DNA of 64,000 nucleotides from Ligustrum vulgare (lineage: Eukaryota; Streptophyta; Magnoliopsida; Lamiales; Oleaceae), in the NCBI GenBank assembly GCA_963555705.1, contig OY743180.1, forward strand, positions 38,100,129 to 38,164,128, in the 5' to 3' direction. The notes beneath the pieces are model-generated. The model had not been told where the DNA came from. It made no database searches and saw only the letters and a list, made by a program, of their open reading frames with translations. Position 1 is the stretch's first letter; each line of letters opens with the position of its first letter. Positions 12,136 through 23,700 of this stretch are shown here, one piece after another. The translations under genes were made by a program, and so were the position numbers.

Positions 12136-13638
12136 TGTTATCCAAAGATAAACTAACCAAGAGGGAGGTGAATTGGTTTATAAACCTTTTTCGATAAATA
12201 ATCTTAAACTTAAAAACCAAAGGGTATAAGTATGAGCACTTAGTATTGCAAGAAACTTAACTATCAATGTAGTGTGCTATAAATGTATGAACTTAATTGA
12301 TAAAGCAAGTATAGCACTTAGATATAGTGTTGCACAATATAAATTGATAGAATAGAGTAAGTGCAATGCAAGTAAGTAAAAGGGATAAGAGATTGCAAAC
12401 GAGATTTAGGGAGGTTCAATCAACCAACGTGATCTACGTCCTCCGTTACCGAGCTCTCCATCACGAGTAAAGCCAAATCCACTATATTGATAACTTACAA
12501 CAAGGAGTATCGAATCCTTAGATGACTTTACAACAAGAAGCACCTATCCTTTAAAATCGAGTTTTCACAAGGATCTCGAAACCGTAAGCGAAGAACAAAT
12601 AAGAATTTTACAATTGAATAAACTCTCTTAACAAATGATATGATCAAGTCAAGTATCTTGAGAGTTTTAGGATAACACTTCAATAGATAGAAAATATTTA
12701 AAGCTCAAGTGTTTATGAAAACTTTGAAAAATGATATGAGATAGTTTTGCTTGAATCAAAGTTTTTCAACCAATGATCTCTCTTTCCAAATAATACTTAG
12801 TTAAGTATGAAGAACGATTTACACTTCAATAAGTGTTTGGAGATGATGAACTCAATAAATGATCAATAATGAAGTAAGAATATTGAGTTTTCTAAAAAAT
12901 GGAATTCTTGATAAAGATATAAAATAGTTTTGAACAATCAAGAGATTCCTTGCAATAAATGAAATAGAATGTAAAACAAAGTAAGCTCAATGATTTTCTC
13001 AATAAATTTCTCTCTTAAATGCTCTTGTAAGTTGGTAGAAATGAATGCAAGAGAAGTGGCTATTTATAAGTCAAGAAATTGAGCTTCAGTAGGTTTCGGT
13101 CGACCATTTCTACACTTTCGGTCGACCGAAAGTTCAAAACTAGCCATTATACAATTTGAGCCGTTAGACTTTCGGTTGAGCAAATATTTTCGGTTGATCA
13201 GAGTTTCGGTCGATCAGATATGTTTCGGTCGACCGAAAATTGAAATTTTGGAATTTTTATTTTTATATTAAAAAGTTTATTCTTCCAAAAACTATTTCAT
13301 GTTATGATTTGAAAAATCATTTTTATGCAATTAATGATTTCTAGAAATAATTTTGAGCTTTATAGACTTGCTAAAAATTGATGAGTTGATACCTTTATAA
13401 ATGAGTTGAGATTTTTCAACATAAATCTTCTACAGCTTTAATCTTCGGTCTTCGACGATCTTGTTGACTTCAAATCTCTTTTATGATTGCTTTGTACTTC
13501 AATGGATGACGATTTTGATCTCGGAGTATTCAAATGACACATATATGATAAAACTCAAGAATTGAAACCATTAGTAATACAGGAGATCTTGTTTGTTATA
13601 ATCAAAACAATATATACGTGAATAGTCATAGGTCAACA
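12136..13638 (-). repeat. 3' LTR of the Sirevirus
   Basis: 1503 bp, TGTTATCC...GGTCAACA on the plus strand, the same length as the other LTR. On the minus strand, palindromes of the TTTCGGTCGACCGAAA type (13096-13235) precede a TATA box (CTATTTATA on plus, 13060-13068) by about 30-170 bases, which places the U3 part at the right side. Confidence 0.9.
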
Positions 13639-13640
13639 AT

Positions 13641-13810
13641 TTCCCCCTTTTTGATTATGACAAACAATATGATTTGTAATTCGTAAAAAATAATGAAATA
13701 TATATGTGAGTACATATTCCCCCTTTCTTTTGCAATGTATTCCCCCTTTCTATCATAATATAGCAAGATAAAACAAATCAAATCTTAGCAAATATCTCTT
13801 CCCCCTTTTG
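13641..13810 (-). promoter_or_regulatory. Multiplied polypurine tracts of the Sirevirus
   Basis: Four pyrimidine runs on the plus strand (TTCCCCCTTTTTG at 13641-13653 and similar strings at about 13717, 13740 and 13798) are AAAGGGGGAA tracts in element orientation. The first is two bases from the 3' LTR and is the likely plus-strand primer. Repeated copies upstream of the 3' LTR are known for Sireviruses and support the lineage call. Confidence 0.8.
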
Positions 13811-14229
13811 GCATAAGCAAAAAGTGTCAAGTAGCCTTAATACATACGGGAATAGTCATGTAATACCGATAATCAATTTTCTCTTTAATAGAAGTGCATG
13901 TAATGAATAGGAATGCGGAAACATAACTTTATGGAAACACTAACACATAGTGTGCATGTTCCAAAAAAAATTTGACAAGGAATCCCCGTAGTTTGTACAC
14001 ACTGATAAAAATAGAATCTTATCATAGAGAAAGCACCTATACTTCATCATCATCACAACTCAAAGCAAGAATTATAGCAAAATATAGCATGTGAATCATA
14101 ATATGTAGAATAAGTAGGCAAAAGAGAACATAACGAAAATGTCATAGTTGTAAAGCATGATTACATAGTTGAAAACAAAATGATTTTGAAAAAGTCACTA
14201 TGAAAGATATAAAAGTAAAGATAAGATCT

Positions 14230-15424
14230 TCAATCGGCCGCCGGTGGTGGAGGTGGATTAGGCGGGTAGATGGAGTAGAAATGAGCGAAGAAGGCCTCTT
14301 GAGATGTGTGCATATGTTGAAGTTGTTGTTGGATGCCTTCAACCGCAGTGGTGAGAGAATCGATACGCCCATTTAGGATGTTGAATTGACCTTCAGAGAT
14401 GGATCGATGGGGGGTACTGCAGCTTGCGGTGCTCGAGTCCGTGGCCTTGGTCGAGGCTGGTCATCCCCACCACCTTGTTCAGCACCTTCACCGGCACCCC
14501 CTTGGTCACCCTCACCCGCATCCGCCCCTTCACCAATCTCCAATTCCTCTTCAGATTCCTCTTCAATAAATGGCCAAGTCGTAGGCCTCGATGCATCATC
14601 GAAACCTTGAGTATTGCACACCCATTGCCCGTCAGCCTTGACAATTTTCATCCGTTTGTGAGTGTTGATGTTGATAATATCGGTGTGTTTAGGTTTAAGA
14701 ATAGGCTCATTGTCTAGAGGCACATTGAAGTGATTGAAAATCTTTGTGAATATCATGCCGTAGGGTAGGCCTAGAACTCGAGGAGAGGTATGAACGTGAT
14801 GAAAATGTTGGATGAAGATGTATGGAAAATCAAGTTTACGACCGACAAGAAGAGAATCAAGAATGAATAGGTCGAGATGATTGAATTCATCAAATTGACC
14901 ACTACGGGGTACAATTGTGTGAGCAATTGCACGATGAAGGACCTTGCATGGGATAGTAAAATGGTTGAGGTTCAAGGTCATAGTGGTAGTGAGGGGTCGG
15001 GCAGTGACACGACTACAAGCCTCAAGTTCATTGTACCCTCGAACCGAACAGGATAATGAGTAACATATGCATAATTTTCACAACGTTACAATCCTAGCAG
15101 GTTTCTAATGAGGGATCGTTGGATAGCGACTCATGTTCCCTTAACCACACTAGTAATTTCATCCGGATAAAAAGTAGCGTTTCGAAAAAATTCCCGAATT
15201 AATTTCAGGTAAGAGTTTTCAGAAATAGACATGACATTTTTCCATCCTATATCTTCAAAATAACGCTCAATTTGAAATGAGGGGGCTTGAAGGTAAAAAT
15301 CGAAGAAATCGATAGACTTACCTATGAGAATTGGATGATCAGAGAAGCGGTCGGGCAACGGTGTACGTTCCTCAATGTTTGATGAGCTGGCTTCACCTTT
15401 CTTTGATTTCTTCTTTGGAGGCAT
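14230..15424 (-). pseudogene. Extra ORF after pol: plant-transposon-protein-like domain
   Basis: The start is the ATG at 15424, with a basic N-terminus MPPKKKSKK. The first block (to 15131) has an RF...F.IERYFEDIGWK...YLKLIREFFRNATFY pattern. After frame breaks at about 14990-15130, the second block (14981-14373) carries KVLHRAIAHTIVPRSGQFDEFN, LFILDSLLVGRKLDFPYI and GLPYGMIFTKIF. This order matches the family I know as putative plant transposon protein domain. An acidic Glu/Gly stretch and an Arg-Pro stretch follow. A one-frame shift near 14393 leads to a C-terminus with a short helical segment and a run of prolines, ending at the stop at 14230-14232. The function is unknown. Its place is that of the envelope-like ORF of other Sireviruses. 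I count at least two frame breaks. Confidence 0.65.
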
Positions 15425-15828
15425 TGTTAATTTTCGAGTGAATTGAAGGGACCAATAGAATTTTTTTTTTTTGGGAAAAATTTAGGTAAAAACGATTGGA
15501 AGTGAATAAAAATGAGTAGAAACAAGATTTTTGAGGATAGAATGGTGAGTTTGATGGAGTGAAATCGATTCAAAGGAAGAAATTCGAAATTTTCGTGTTT
15601 TACCCCAAAATGTAGGGTTTTGAGGAATTTTTGGATGAGATTTGAAGAAAATCAAGGATTTGATGAAGATTATGATGGGGAAATACGAATTCGTGGATGA
15701 TTGGAAGTAAATTGATGAAAAAAAGATGAATTTGGGAGAGAATGAGAAGAGGGATTGCGAAATTAGGGTTTGGGATATGAAATTTGGGGATGAATTTGAT
15801 GTTTTAAAATGCGTAAATCCGCGCATCT
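15425..15828 (-). other. Leader of the extra ORF
   Basis: An untranslated-looking stretch between the palindrome array and the ORF start. The 114-codon minus ORF here is Ser/Phe/Ile-rich low-complexity sequence with no domain, so it is not called as a gene. Confidence 0.4.
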
Positions 15829-16030
15829 TTCGGTCGACTGAAAGTTTGAGTCGTTCTACCGAAACTCTGCAGGTTTCAAAATAGTTAGCTGCAGGAGGGT
15901 TCGGTTGTGCAATGGTCGACCGAAAATTTACTTTCGGTCGTACAATTGGTCGACCAAAAAAGGTTTCGGTTGAACAATTTATTCAACAGAAAGTTACCCT
16001 TCGGACGACCGAAATATTTAGGTCGGCCGA
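15829..16030 (-). promoter_or_regulatory. Internal palindrome array similar to the LTR U3
   Basis: About seven perfect or decayed copies of the TTTCGGTCGACCGAAA palindrome or its half-sites (for example at 15829-15844, 15914-15927, 15932-15957 and 15997-16030) lie between the end of pol and the extra ORF. The same motif fills the U3 part of this element's own LTRs. It may act as an enhancer or promoter for the extra ORF; that is inference, and no clear TATA box follows. Confidence 0.5.
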
Positions 16031-16576
16031 AATACTCAAAAATCAATTTTTTGCAAATATTACTGTGACGACCCGAATTCTCGACCATTCGAGTGCCACT
16101 AAAAGTGACTCATATCATATTATCGAGACTTAAATAGTAATGTAAAATTATTCAAAAGAATAATTAGAATCCCATAATTTTATTTGAGAATAAAAATAGA
16201 ACATAATTTTCTTACATAAAGTTCAACATAATTATCTCATCAATCTTAACCACTTTTGCCACTTCCATGTTGACCGCCTCGAACCTTCAATTATCTGAAA
16301 ATGGTAAATATCGTGGAGTGAGATTTATAAAATCCCAGTAAGTATACCAAGCATAAATTTTCTTTTGAAAGCATATGGATCATTTTCATCATAACATAGG
16401 ATAGGATCGAAATACTCATAAACATAGGGAGACACAAGAATTTTACCGAACTTAAATGGCAAGAATTCTTATGTGTAGCGCTACTAAACTCCGGTCCCCT
16501 TAGCATAATCATAAACATATCATATGGAACCCATAACAATCTTGTGAGATTGATTTCATAGCAATGATCCAAACAT

Positions 16577-16900
16577 TTTCATAAAAACATAAGATATACT
16601 TACTTGTCATAAAAACATACTTACTTTTCATAAAAACATAAGGTGTATTTACCTTTCATAAAAACATACTTACTTTTCATAAAAACATAAGATATACTTA
16701 CTTGTCATAAAAACATACTTACTTTTCATAAAAACATAAGGTGTATTTACCTTTCATAAAAACATACTTACTTTTCATAAAAACATAAGATATACTTACT
16801 TGTCATAAAAACATACTTACTTTTCATAAAAACATAAGGTGTATTTACCTTTCATAAAAACATACTTACTTTTCATAAAAACATAAGATATACTTACCTT
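16577..16900. repeat. 98-bp tandem repeat in the solo LTR
   Basis: The string AAGATATACTTAC recurs at 16591, 16689, 16787 and 16885, an exact 98-bp period. Each unit is made of about three 33-bp sub-repeats built on CATAAAAACATA. Confidence 0.9.
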
Positions 16901-17125
16901 TTAAAAGATTAAAATGAAGTGTAGTAGTAAATGGACCAAAACTTTCTTGACCACCTTGAATTTCTCTTACTTGTGGATTTTGTCAAGAGATTGGAAATAA
17001 GTGTATATGTGTAGAGTTGTGTGTAAAAGAGATGGGTTTAAATAGATGTATAAAGTTGGCATATTGTAAACATAATCATTCAATTCTATTAATTTTAACA
17101 CATCCTTTTCTTAAAGTAAAGCACC

Positions 17126-17620
17126 ATTCATATACTTTTCCATATTTATACAAATAATATGCTCTTCATGATTATATATAATGGAGTCTATCAATCATTC
17201 ATATATTTTTCCATATTTATACAAATATTATGCTCTTCATGATTATATATAATGGAGTATATAAATCATTCATATACTTTTCCATTTTTTATACAAATAT
17301 TATGCTCTTCATGATTACATATAATGGAGTCTTATCAATCATTCATATACTTTTCCATATTTATACAAATATTATGCTCTTCATGATTATATATAATGGA
17401 GTATATAAATCATTCATATACTTTTCCATATTTATACAAATATTATGCTCTTCATGATTATATATAATGGAGTATATAAATCATTCATATACTTTTCCAT
17501 ATTTATACAAATATTATGCTCTTCATGATTATATATAATGGAATATATAAATCATTCATATACTTTTCCATTTTTTATACAAATATTATGCTCTTCATGA
17601 TTACATATAATGGAACCTCT
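17126..17620. repeat. 71/72-bp tandem repeat in the solo LTR
   Basis: GCTCTTCATGATTA recurs at 17161, 17232, 17304, 17376, 17447, 17518 and 17590, giving seven units of 71-72 bp. ORFs predicted over it are artefacts of the repeat. Confidence 0.9.
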
Positions 17621-17943
17621 CATGCTTGCATATATTTTCTTAATTTAAATAATAAAAGTAATTTTTGTATAAATAAATATTGGGATAACATTGAATTAAG
17701 TATTTGGACTTAATATACTTTAAATCAAGAAAATGGAGATATTTTTAGAAATTCGGAATTTAATTTAAAATCGAACGATCTCGATTATTTCTTGACTTGG
17801 CTATACGAATACGTCGTGGCGTTAACTTAATAAAAATGGGTGAAATAGTAGCGACACGATTTTCTATTAAAATAATTATTAATCGCGTAAAAATTCTTGG
17901 TCGCTACAATTACAATTAAAACACATATATATATATTGTAAAT

Positions 17944-18093
17944 TTAGCCAAAAATATCATTTTCATCAATAATACCCAATCTTCTTCGTATATATGAAAA
18001 TCTATCATAAGTTAGAGGTTTAGTAAAAATATCGGCCAATTGTTTTTCGGTACTAACGAATTCCAAGTAAATGTCACCTTTTTGCACATGATC
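17944..18093 (-). pseudogene. pol: Sirevirus pol, C-terminal end of RNase H
   Basis: The minus frame gives HVQKGDIYLEFVSTEKQLADIFTKPL and the end of the polyprotein, stopping at 17944-17946. It is the continuation of the RNase H that is interrupted at 24838 by the chromovirus. Joining the two sides across the single TGATC target gives continuous homology apart from a small indel upstream of the insertion point, which shifts the frame. Confidence 0.9.
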
Positions 18094-19028
18094 TGATGAG
18101 TTCCGGAGTGGCTCAACGAGCGTTGACCCGTTGTACGTGCCCGTAGGACCAATAACGAGGCAAAGAGCCAAAAGAATCAACCAGATAATGCAAGGATTCA
18201 TGCAAGTGTGGATGGATGAGTGTTCGAGTGCAAAGACCTTGTTTACTTTGCATAAAAAGTGGAAGAAGAGCCAAAGTTATTACAATGCATTTGGATCAAA
18301 GAAGAACAAGAAAATAAGGCAGAAGTAGAATCACGGCAGTAACACCTCTTCCACGGCCGTAAAATCATCTTGGCTAAATTTGTGCAGAAAGGCAGTCACG
18401 GCCGTAAACCATGATCTCATGGCCGTAACATTATCAAGACAAAAATTATGCAGAAGAGGACTCACGGCCATAAAGGACATCCTCACGGCCGTAAATAAAG
18501 TTTAGTAGTTTTTATATTTTTATTCAGAGAGTCGATTACGGCCGTAAATAAATTTGTCACGGCCGTAACATTTGTTTTGCTTTTTAGTTCGTAAGTCACT
18601 TACAGCCGTAAACTTAAAAGTTACGGCCGTAAATTAGGCGGGGTATTTTTAACCTAGTTTCAGCGTTTAGTTTATTTGCAATTCTAGTTTATTTAGGTTT
18701 CTTTATTTTGTTAGCCTATATATATGGCTTTATTCAGCATTGTAAAAAAACAACTATTATTCTTGAGATTAATGATATTGAAGGTGAGATATTCCCTTAA
18801 TTTCTTCTCGTCGAACAAATTGAACTTATCAAAGGATTTGACAACCTTTGTGGCGTTCCCCCTTTTTGGTTCTTATCTCCGCATCGTAACGAATTTTGGG
18901 TTTAATATACCCATAGTTCTTACGTCGTGAGGTCGGGGTTGCATTGTTATCGTCTACTATCTTGGATTTTAGAGCTTCCGGCGTTTAATTCCGCGTGTTC
19001 TTGGTGATCCCCGTATCGGATCACATCA
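18094..19028 (+). repeat. 5' LTR of the chromovirus
   Basis: 935 bp from TGATGAGTTCC to GGATCACATCA. Ten perfect or near copies of the palindrome TTACGGCCGTAA and its half-sites lie at 18331-18645, upstream of the TATA-like CCTATATATATGG at 18715. The first 230 bp keep an open frame with GPITRQRAKRINQ, the usual end of a chromoviral polyprotein, so pol originally ran into the 3' LTR. Confidence 0.9.
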
Positions 19029-19030
19029 TC

Positions 19031-19043
19031 TGGTATCAGAGCC
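19031..19043 (+). promoter_or_regulatory. Primer binding site for initiator tRNA-Met
   Basis: TGGTATCAGAGCC, two bases after the 5' LTR end. Confidence 0.9.
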
Positions 19044-19652
19044 TGTCTCTAAATCCAATTATTTAGTATTCCAGTTCTTTTTCTTTTATTTCCAGTTATT
19101 AATCATTCAAAAAAAAATCATTCCAATTCTTGTTTCTTGAAATTCGTCAGAAATTCAAGATTTGCCAATTTCTGTTTCTTGTTCTTGATTATTTTTGTTG
19201 AGTAGCAAAAAAAAAAAAAAAAAAATTCGAAATTTACAAAAAAAAAAAAAAATATAGAAAAGAAGTGTTATTGATTTGAACAAGAAATCAAGAAAATAAT
19301 ATTTGGCAAATCTTTCCAACAATTCTTGTTTCCATTAAATTCCTTATTCTTGTTTCCATAAAACTTCTTCTTGCAATAAAATTCTTGTTTCCATAATTCC
19401 ATCTTCAAATTTCCTAATTCCAATTTTTTTCCATCAACTTTCCTTATTTGCACTTTGAGGTTTATTCCACAAGGACCAAATTCGTGACTAGTTTGGTGGG
19501 TTCTTTGAGAACGTGGGAAAAAGGGAATAGAGAGGAAAAAGGCAGAGTGGTGAGATTAATAGAGGGAAAAAGCAAAAATCGAGTGATACACGAGTGATAA
19601 AACACGTGAGGATCTTTATTTAATTTTTTTTCTCTTTTCTTTATTACTAACC
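19044..19652 (+). other. Leader of the chromovirus
   Basis: A non-coding, A/T-rich 5' untranslated region with two long A-runs near 19207-19250, located between the PBS and the gag start codon. Confidence 0.7.
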
Positions 19653-20723
19653 ATGTCACAAAAGGAAATTTCGTCGACGAAAAGGGATCTTCAAGATTTT
19701 AAAATGCTTGCAATGGTGGAGGAACGTTTTGCAAAATTGGAGGCGAGGTTGGATGCCAAGTTGGAAGCAAAATTTGGTACACAATCCGGCGTAAATATGG
19801 AAAAACCTAATAATCCGGGGGAGACACGTGGTGCGGAAATTGTTCAACCACGTCAGGAACAACCCCGCAATTTCCCTAATTTACGGAGGCCACTAAGGTA
19901 TGACTTCAACCCACAAATTAGAGCTAGGAATGAACGTGTTAATGTTGTTGATAGTGATGAGGATAGTGGTGAATTGTCTATTACTAGTGTTGGTAGGAGA
20001 CGAGATCGGGGAGAAAGACGTGATAGGGGATATAGGGGTGATCGTAGGGATGATGTAGATGGACATGTTGGTAACATTAAAATGTCCATTCCCTCGTTTC
20101 AGGGTAAGAGTAATCCGGACGTTTATTTTGAATGGGAAAAGAGGGTAGAATTAATTTTTGATTGTCATAATTATTCTGAAGCTAAAAAGGTTAAATTGGC
20201 AATCGTAGAATTTACTGATTATGCTATAGTATGGTGGGATCAATTGGTTACTAGTAAAAGGAGGAATGGGGAGAGGCCTATTGAAACTTGGGATGAGTTG
20301 AAGGCCCTTATGAGAAAACGATTTGTGCCTGGACATTACTATAGGGATCTCTACCAAAAACTACAAACCCTTTCTCAAGGTAGTAAGAGTGTAGAGGATT
20401 ACCATAGGGAGATGGAGGTTGCCATGATTAGGGCAGATATAGAGGAAGACCCGGAGGCAACCATGGCTAGGTTTTTAAATGGTTTAAATCGAGATATTGC
20501 TAATGTTATTGAATTGCAGCATTATATTGATTTGGAGGAGATGTTTCACATGGCCATGAAAGTGGAGCGACAATTAAAAAGGAAGGGAACTTCAAAATTC
20601 TCTACAAGTTCCAATTCTTTTGGTAAGTCTACATGGAGCGGGACTTCTAAAAATGATGGGGTTGTGCAGAAAAATAAATTTGAGGCACCGAAGGAAAAAA
20701 TAGAGCCACCCAACAAAAGGTAA
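19653..20723 (+). pseudogene. gag: Chromovirus Gag, capsid part
   Basis: The 356-codon frame starts at the ATG at 19653, the first after the leader. A charged coiled-coil-like N-terminus (residues about 15-55, EERFAKLEARLDAKLEAKF) is followed by an Arg/Asp/Gly-rich linker and then the retrotransposon gag domain (about 135-315). That domain has the blocks IKMSIPSFQGKSNPDVYFEW, CHNYSEAKKVKLAIVEFTDY, WWDQL, RPIETWDELKALMRKRF and MARFLNGLNRDI. The zinc knuckle lies outside this frame (20767-20808), so a frameshift near 20700-20723 separates it. Family members normally have gag-pol as one frame. Confidence 0.9.
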
Positions 20724-20763
20724 AATTTCTTTTGATTCTCAAACTCCTAGGACTAGAGATATT

Positions 20764-23700
20764 CATTGTTTTAGATGTTTCGGCTTAGGACATATTTCTT
20801 CACAATGTCCAAATAAACGAATATTGGTTATGCGTGACGGGGTATTAAGTTCGGAGGATGAGAAAGAGGGAGAAGTGGAGGATGAGTATAAGGATATGCC
20901 AGCTCTAGAGGATGTTAGTGAAAATGATGATGGGGACTATGCAGTAGCTAAATCACTTGTCACTAGGAGAGCCCTTAGTACTCAAGTTAAGGTGGAAGAG
21001 TCGGGTGGGCAGGGAGAAAATATATTTCATACTAGGTGCTTTGTGAAAAACAAGGTGTGTAGTTTGATAATAGATGGTGGTAGTTGTTCGAACGTTGCTA
21101 GCACTACTCTAGTGGAGAAATTATGCCTACCTATACTAAAACACCCTAGGCCATATAAGCTACAATGGTTAAATGAATCGGGTGAGATTAAGGTGAATAA
21201 ACAAGTGGTAGTTGATTTGGAAATTGGGAAGTATGAAGATAGCGTGGTTTGTGATGTGGTACCAATGCATGCGGGGCACATTTTGTTGGGCAGGCCATGG
21301 CAATTCGATAGGAAGGTTATTCATGATGGTTTTAAAAATAGGTATACCTTCACTAAGGATGGAAAAAATATCAAACTAATGCCTTTGTCACCTCAACAGG
21401 TCTATGAAGACCAATTGAAATTAAAAAGTGAGGAAGAGAGAAAGAGGGTCGGGACCACGATCTCGGAAAAAGGAGAGTTGAGTGAACAGAAGAGGGTCGG
21501 GACCACGAACCCAGAAAAAGGAGAGTTGTGTGAAAAACCGAGAGTTGGGACCACGATCCCAGAAAAAGGAGAGGGTGTGAAGAGTGCCAGTAAAAATAAA
21601 AGAGATAAAACAAAGGTGAGCTTCTACGCAAAACATAGTGATATCACCAAAGCTATTTCTACAAATAAACCAGTGATTTTACTCATGTATAAGGAATCTC
21701 TCCTTGTACTTGATGAAGCTAACCACTCCCTCCCCAGTTTAGCTGTATCTCTTTTGCAAGAATTTGCAGATTTATTTCCCGAGGAGATTCCTAGTGGGCT
21801 GCCGCCAATTCGTGGGATTGAACACCAGATTGACTTCGTGCCGGGAGCAGTCATCCCAAACAGGCCAGCTTATAGGAGCAATCCCGAAGAGAACAAAGAG
21901 CTACAAAAGCAGGTTGAAGAGCTGTTGAAAAAGGGCTATGTTAGGGAAAGCATGAGCCCATGTGCAGTACCAGTTTTGTTGGTGCCAAAAAAAGATGGGA
22001 CTTGGAGGATGTGCGTGGATTGTAGAGCAGTCAACAATATTACGGTAAAGTATCGCCATCCCATAAATAGACTTGATGACATGCTTGATGAACTATATGG
22101 TGCTTGTATGTTTAGCAAAATAGACCTTAAGAGTGGTTATCACCAAATTCGAATGAAAGAAGGTGATGAATGGAAAACCGCCTTCAAAACCAAATATGGT
22201 TTATATGAATGGATGGTTATGCCATTCGGACTCTCAAATGCACCTAGCACTTTTATGAGACTAATGAACCATGTTTTACGTGCTTACATTGGTAAATTTG
22301 TTGTGGTATAATTTGATGACATTTTGGTATATACTAAGAACTTAGGTGATCACATTGAGCATTTAAGATCTGTTTTGGAAGTTTTGAAAACTGAAAAACT
22401 ATATGCTAATTTTAAAAAGTGTACTTTTTTCATGAAAAAGGTAATTTTTCTTGGGTTTGTTGTTAGTGCTAATGGTGTAGAGGTAGATGAGGAGAAAATT
22501 CTTGCTATTAAAGAATGGCCAACTCCCAAAAGTATTACGGAGGTTAGGAGCTTCCACGGGTTGGCTGGGTTTTATAGGAGATTTGTTAAAGACTTTAGCA
22601 CACTTGCAGCACCACTCACAGAAATAGTCAAGAAAAGTGTAGGATTCCATTGGGGGGTAGCACAAGAAAATGCTTTTAAAATACTTAAGGATAGGTTATG
22701 TTCTGCACCGGTTTTAGTTTTACCTAACTTTAACCAAACCTTTGAGATTGAATGTGATGCATCAGGAATAGGTATTGGAGCCGTTCTTATGCAGGAAAAA
22801 AGGCCGCTTGCATTTTTCAGTGAAAAGCTGAGTGGGGCAGTTTTGAATTATCCTACCTACGACAAGGAGCTTTATGCTCTTGTTTGTGCCTTGGAGACAT
22901 GGCAGCACTATCTGTGGCCAAAGGAATTCGTCATACACACTGACCACGAGTCACTGAAACACCTCAAGGGACAAGGTAAGCTAAACAAAAGACACGCCCG
23001 TTGGATGGAATTCATTGAGACTTTTCCATACGTCATTCGCTATAAGCAAGGTAAGGAGAATGTGGTAGCAGATGCCCTTTCTCGCAGGTACGTACTTCTA
23101 AACTCTTTAAATGCGAAGTTGCTTGGATTTGAATATATAAGAGGTATGTATGCTAATGACCTTGATTTTTCTACCATTTATGCTTCATGTGAAAAGGGTG
23201 CAATTGATAAATTTTATAGGCATGATGGCTATTTATTTAGAGAAAGTAAACTTTGCGTGCCTAATTGTTCTATGCGTGAATTGCTAGTGCGTGAGGCTCA
23301 TTGTGGGGGGTTAATGGGACACTTTGGTGTAATTAAGACTTTAGGAACTTTACAAGAGCACTTTTATTGGCCTAAAATGAAAAGGAATGTTCACCATATT
23401 TTTGAAAGGTGCAAAACTTGTAAACAATCTAAGTCTAGGGTCTTACCACAAGGTTTGTATACACCTTTGCCTGTAGCTAATAAACCTTGGGTAGATATAT
23501 CTATGGATTTTGTGTTAGGTTTTCCTAGGACAAAAAAAGGTAGAGACTCGATATTTGTGGTGATAGACAGATTTAGCAAAATGGCGCATTTTATTCCTTG
23601 TAATAAAACTGATGACGCAACAAACATAGCTGACCTATTCTTTAGGGAGGTTGTGAGACTCCATGGGGTACCTAGGAGTATTGTGTCTGATAGGGATGTT

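Larger units (their letters stand above)
16064..17908. repeat. Gypsy-type solo LTR with two minisatellites
   Basis: The 1845-bp sequence starts TGTGACGACCCG, ends GGTCGCTACA, and is flanked by perfect TSDs ATTAC (16059-16063 and 17909-17913). There is no PBS, coding region or second LTR, so it is a solo LTR left by recombination of a gypsy element. It separates the Sirevirus pol stop codon from the palindrome array and extra ORF. Confidence 0.85.

Noticed and set aside
15482..15826. 114-codon minus ORF upstream of the Sirevirus extra ORF
   Set aside because: Low-complexity Ser/Phe/Ile sequence without a domain. It fits an untranslated leader.
17230..17713. Plus ORFs over the 71/72-bp repeats
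   Set aside because: Repeat-driven frames in AT-rich minisatellite DNA.
19031..19043. tRNA-Met gene fragment (also at 3400, 29411, 51470 and 57209)
   Set aside because: These short matches are retrotransposon primer binding sites next to LTR ends; no cloverleaf is present.
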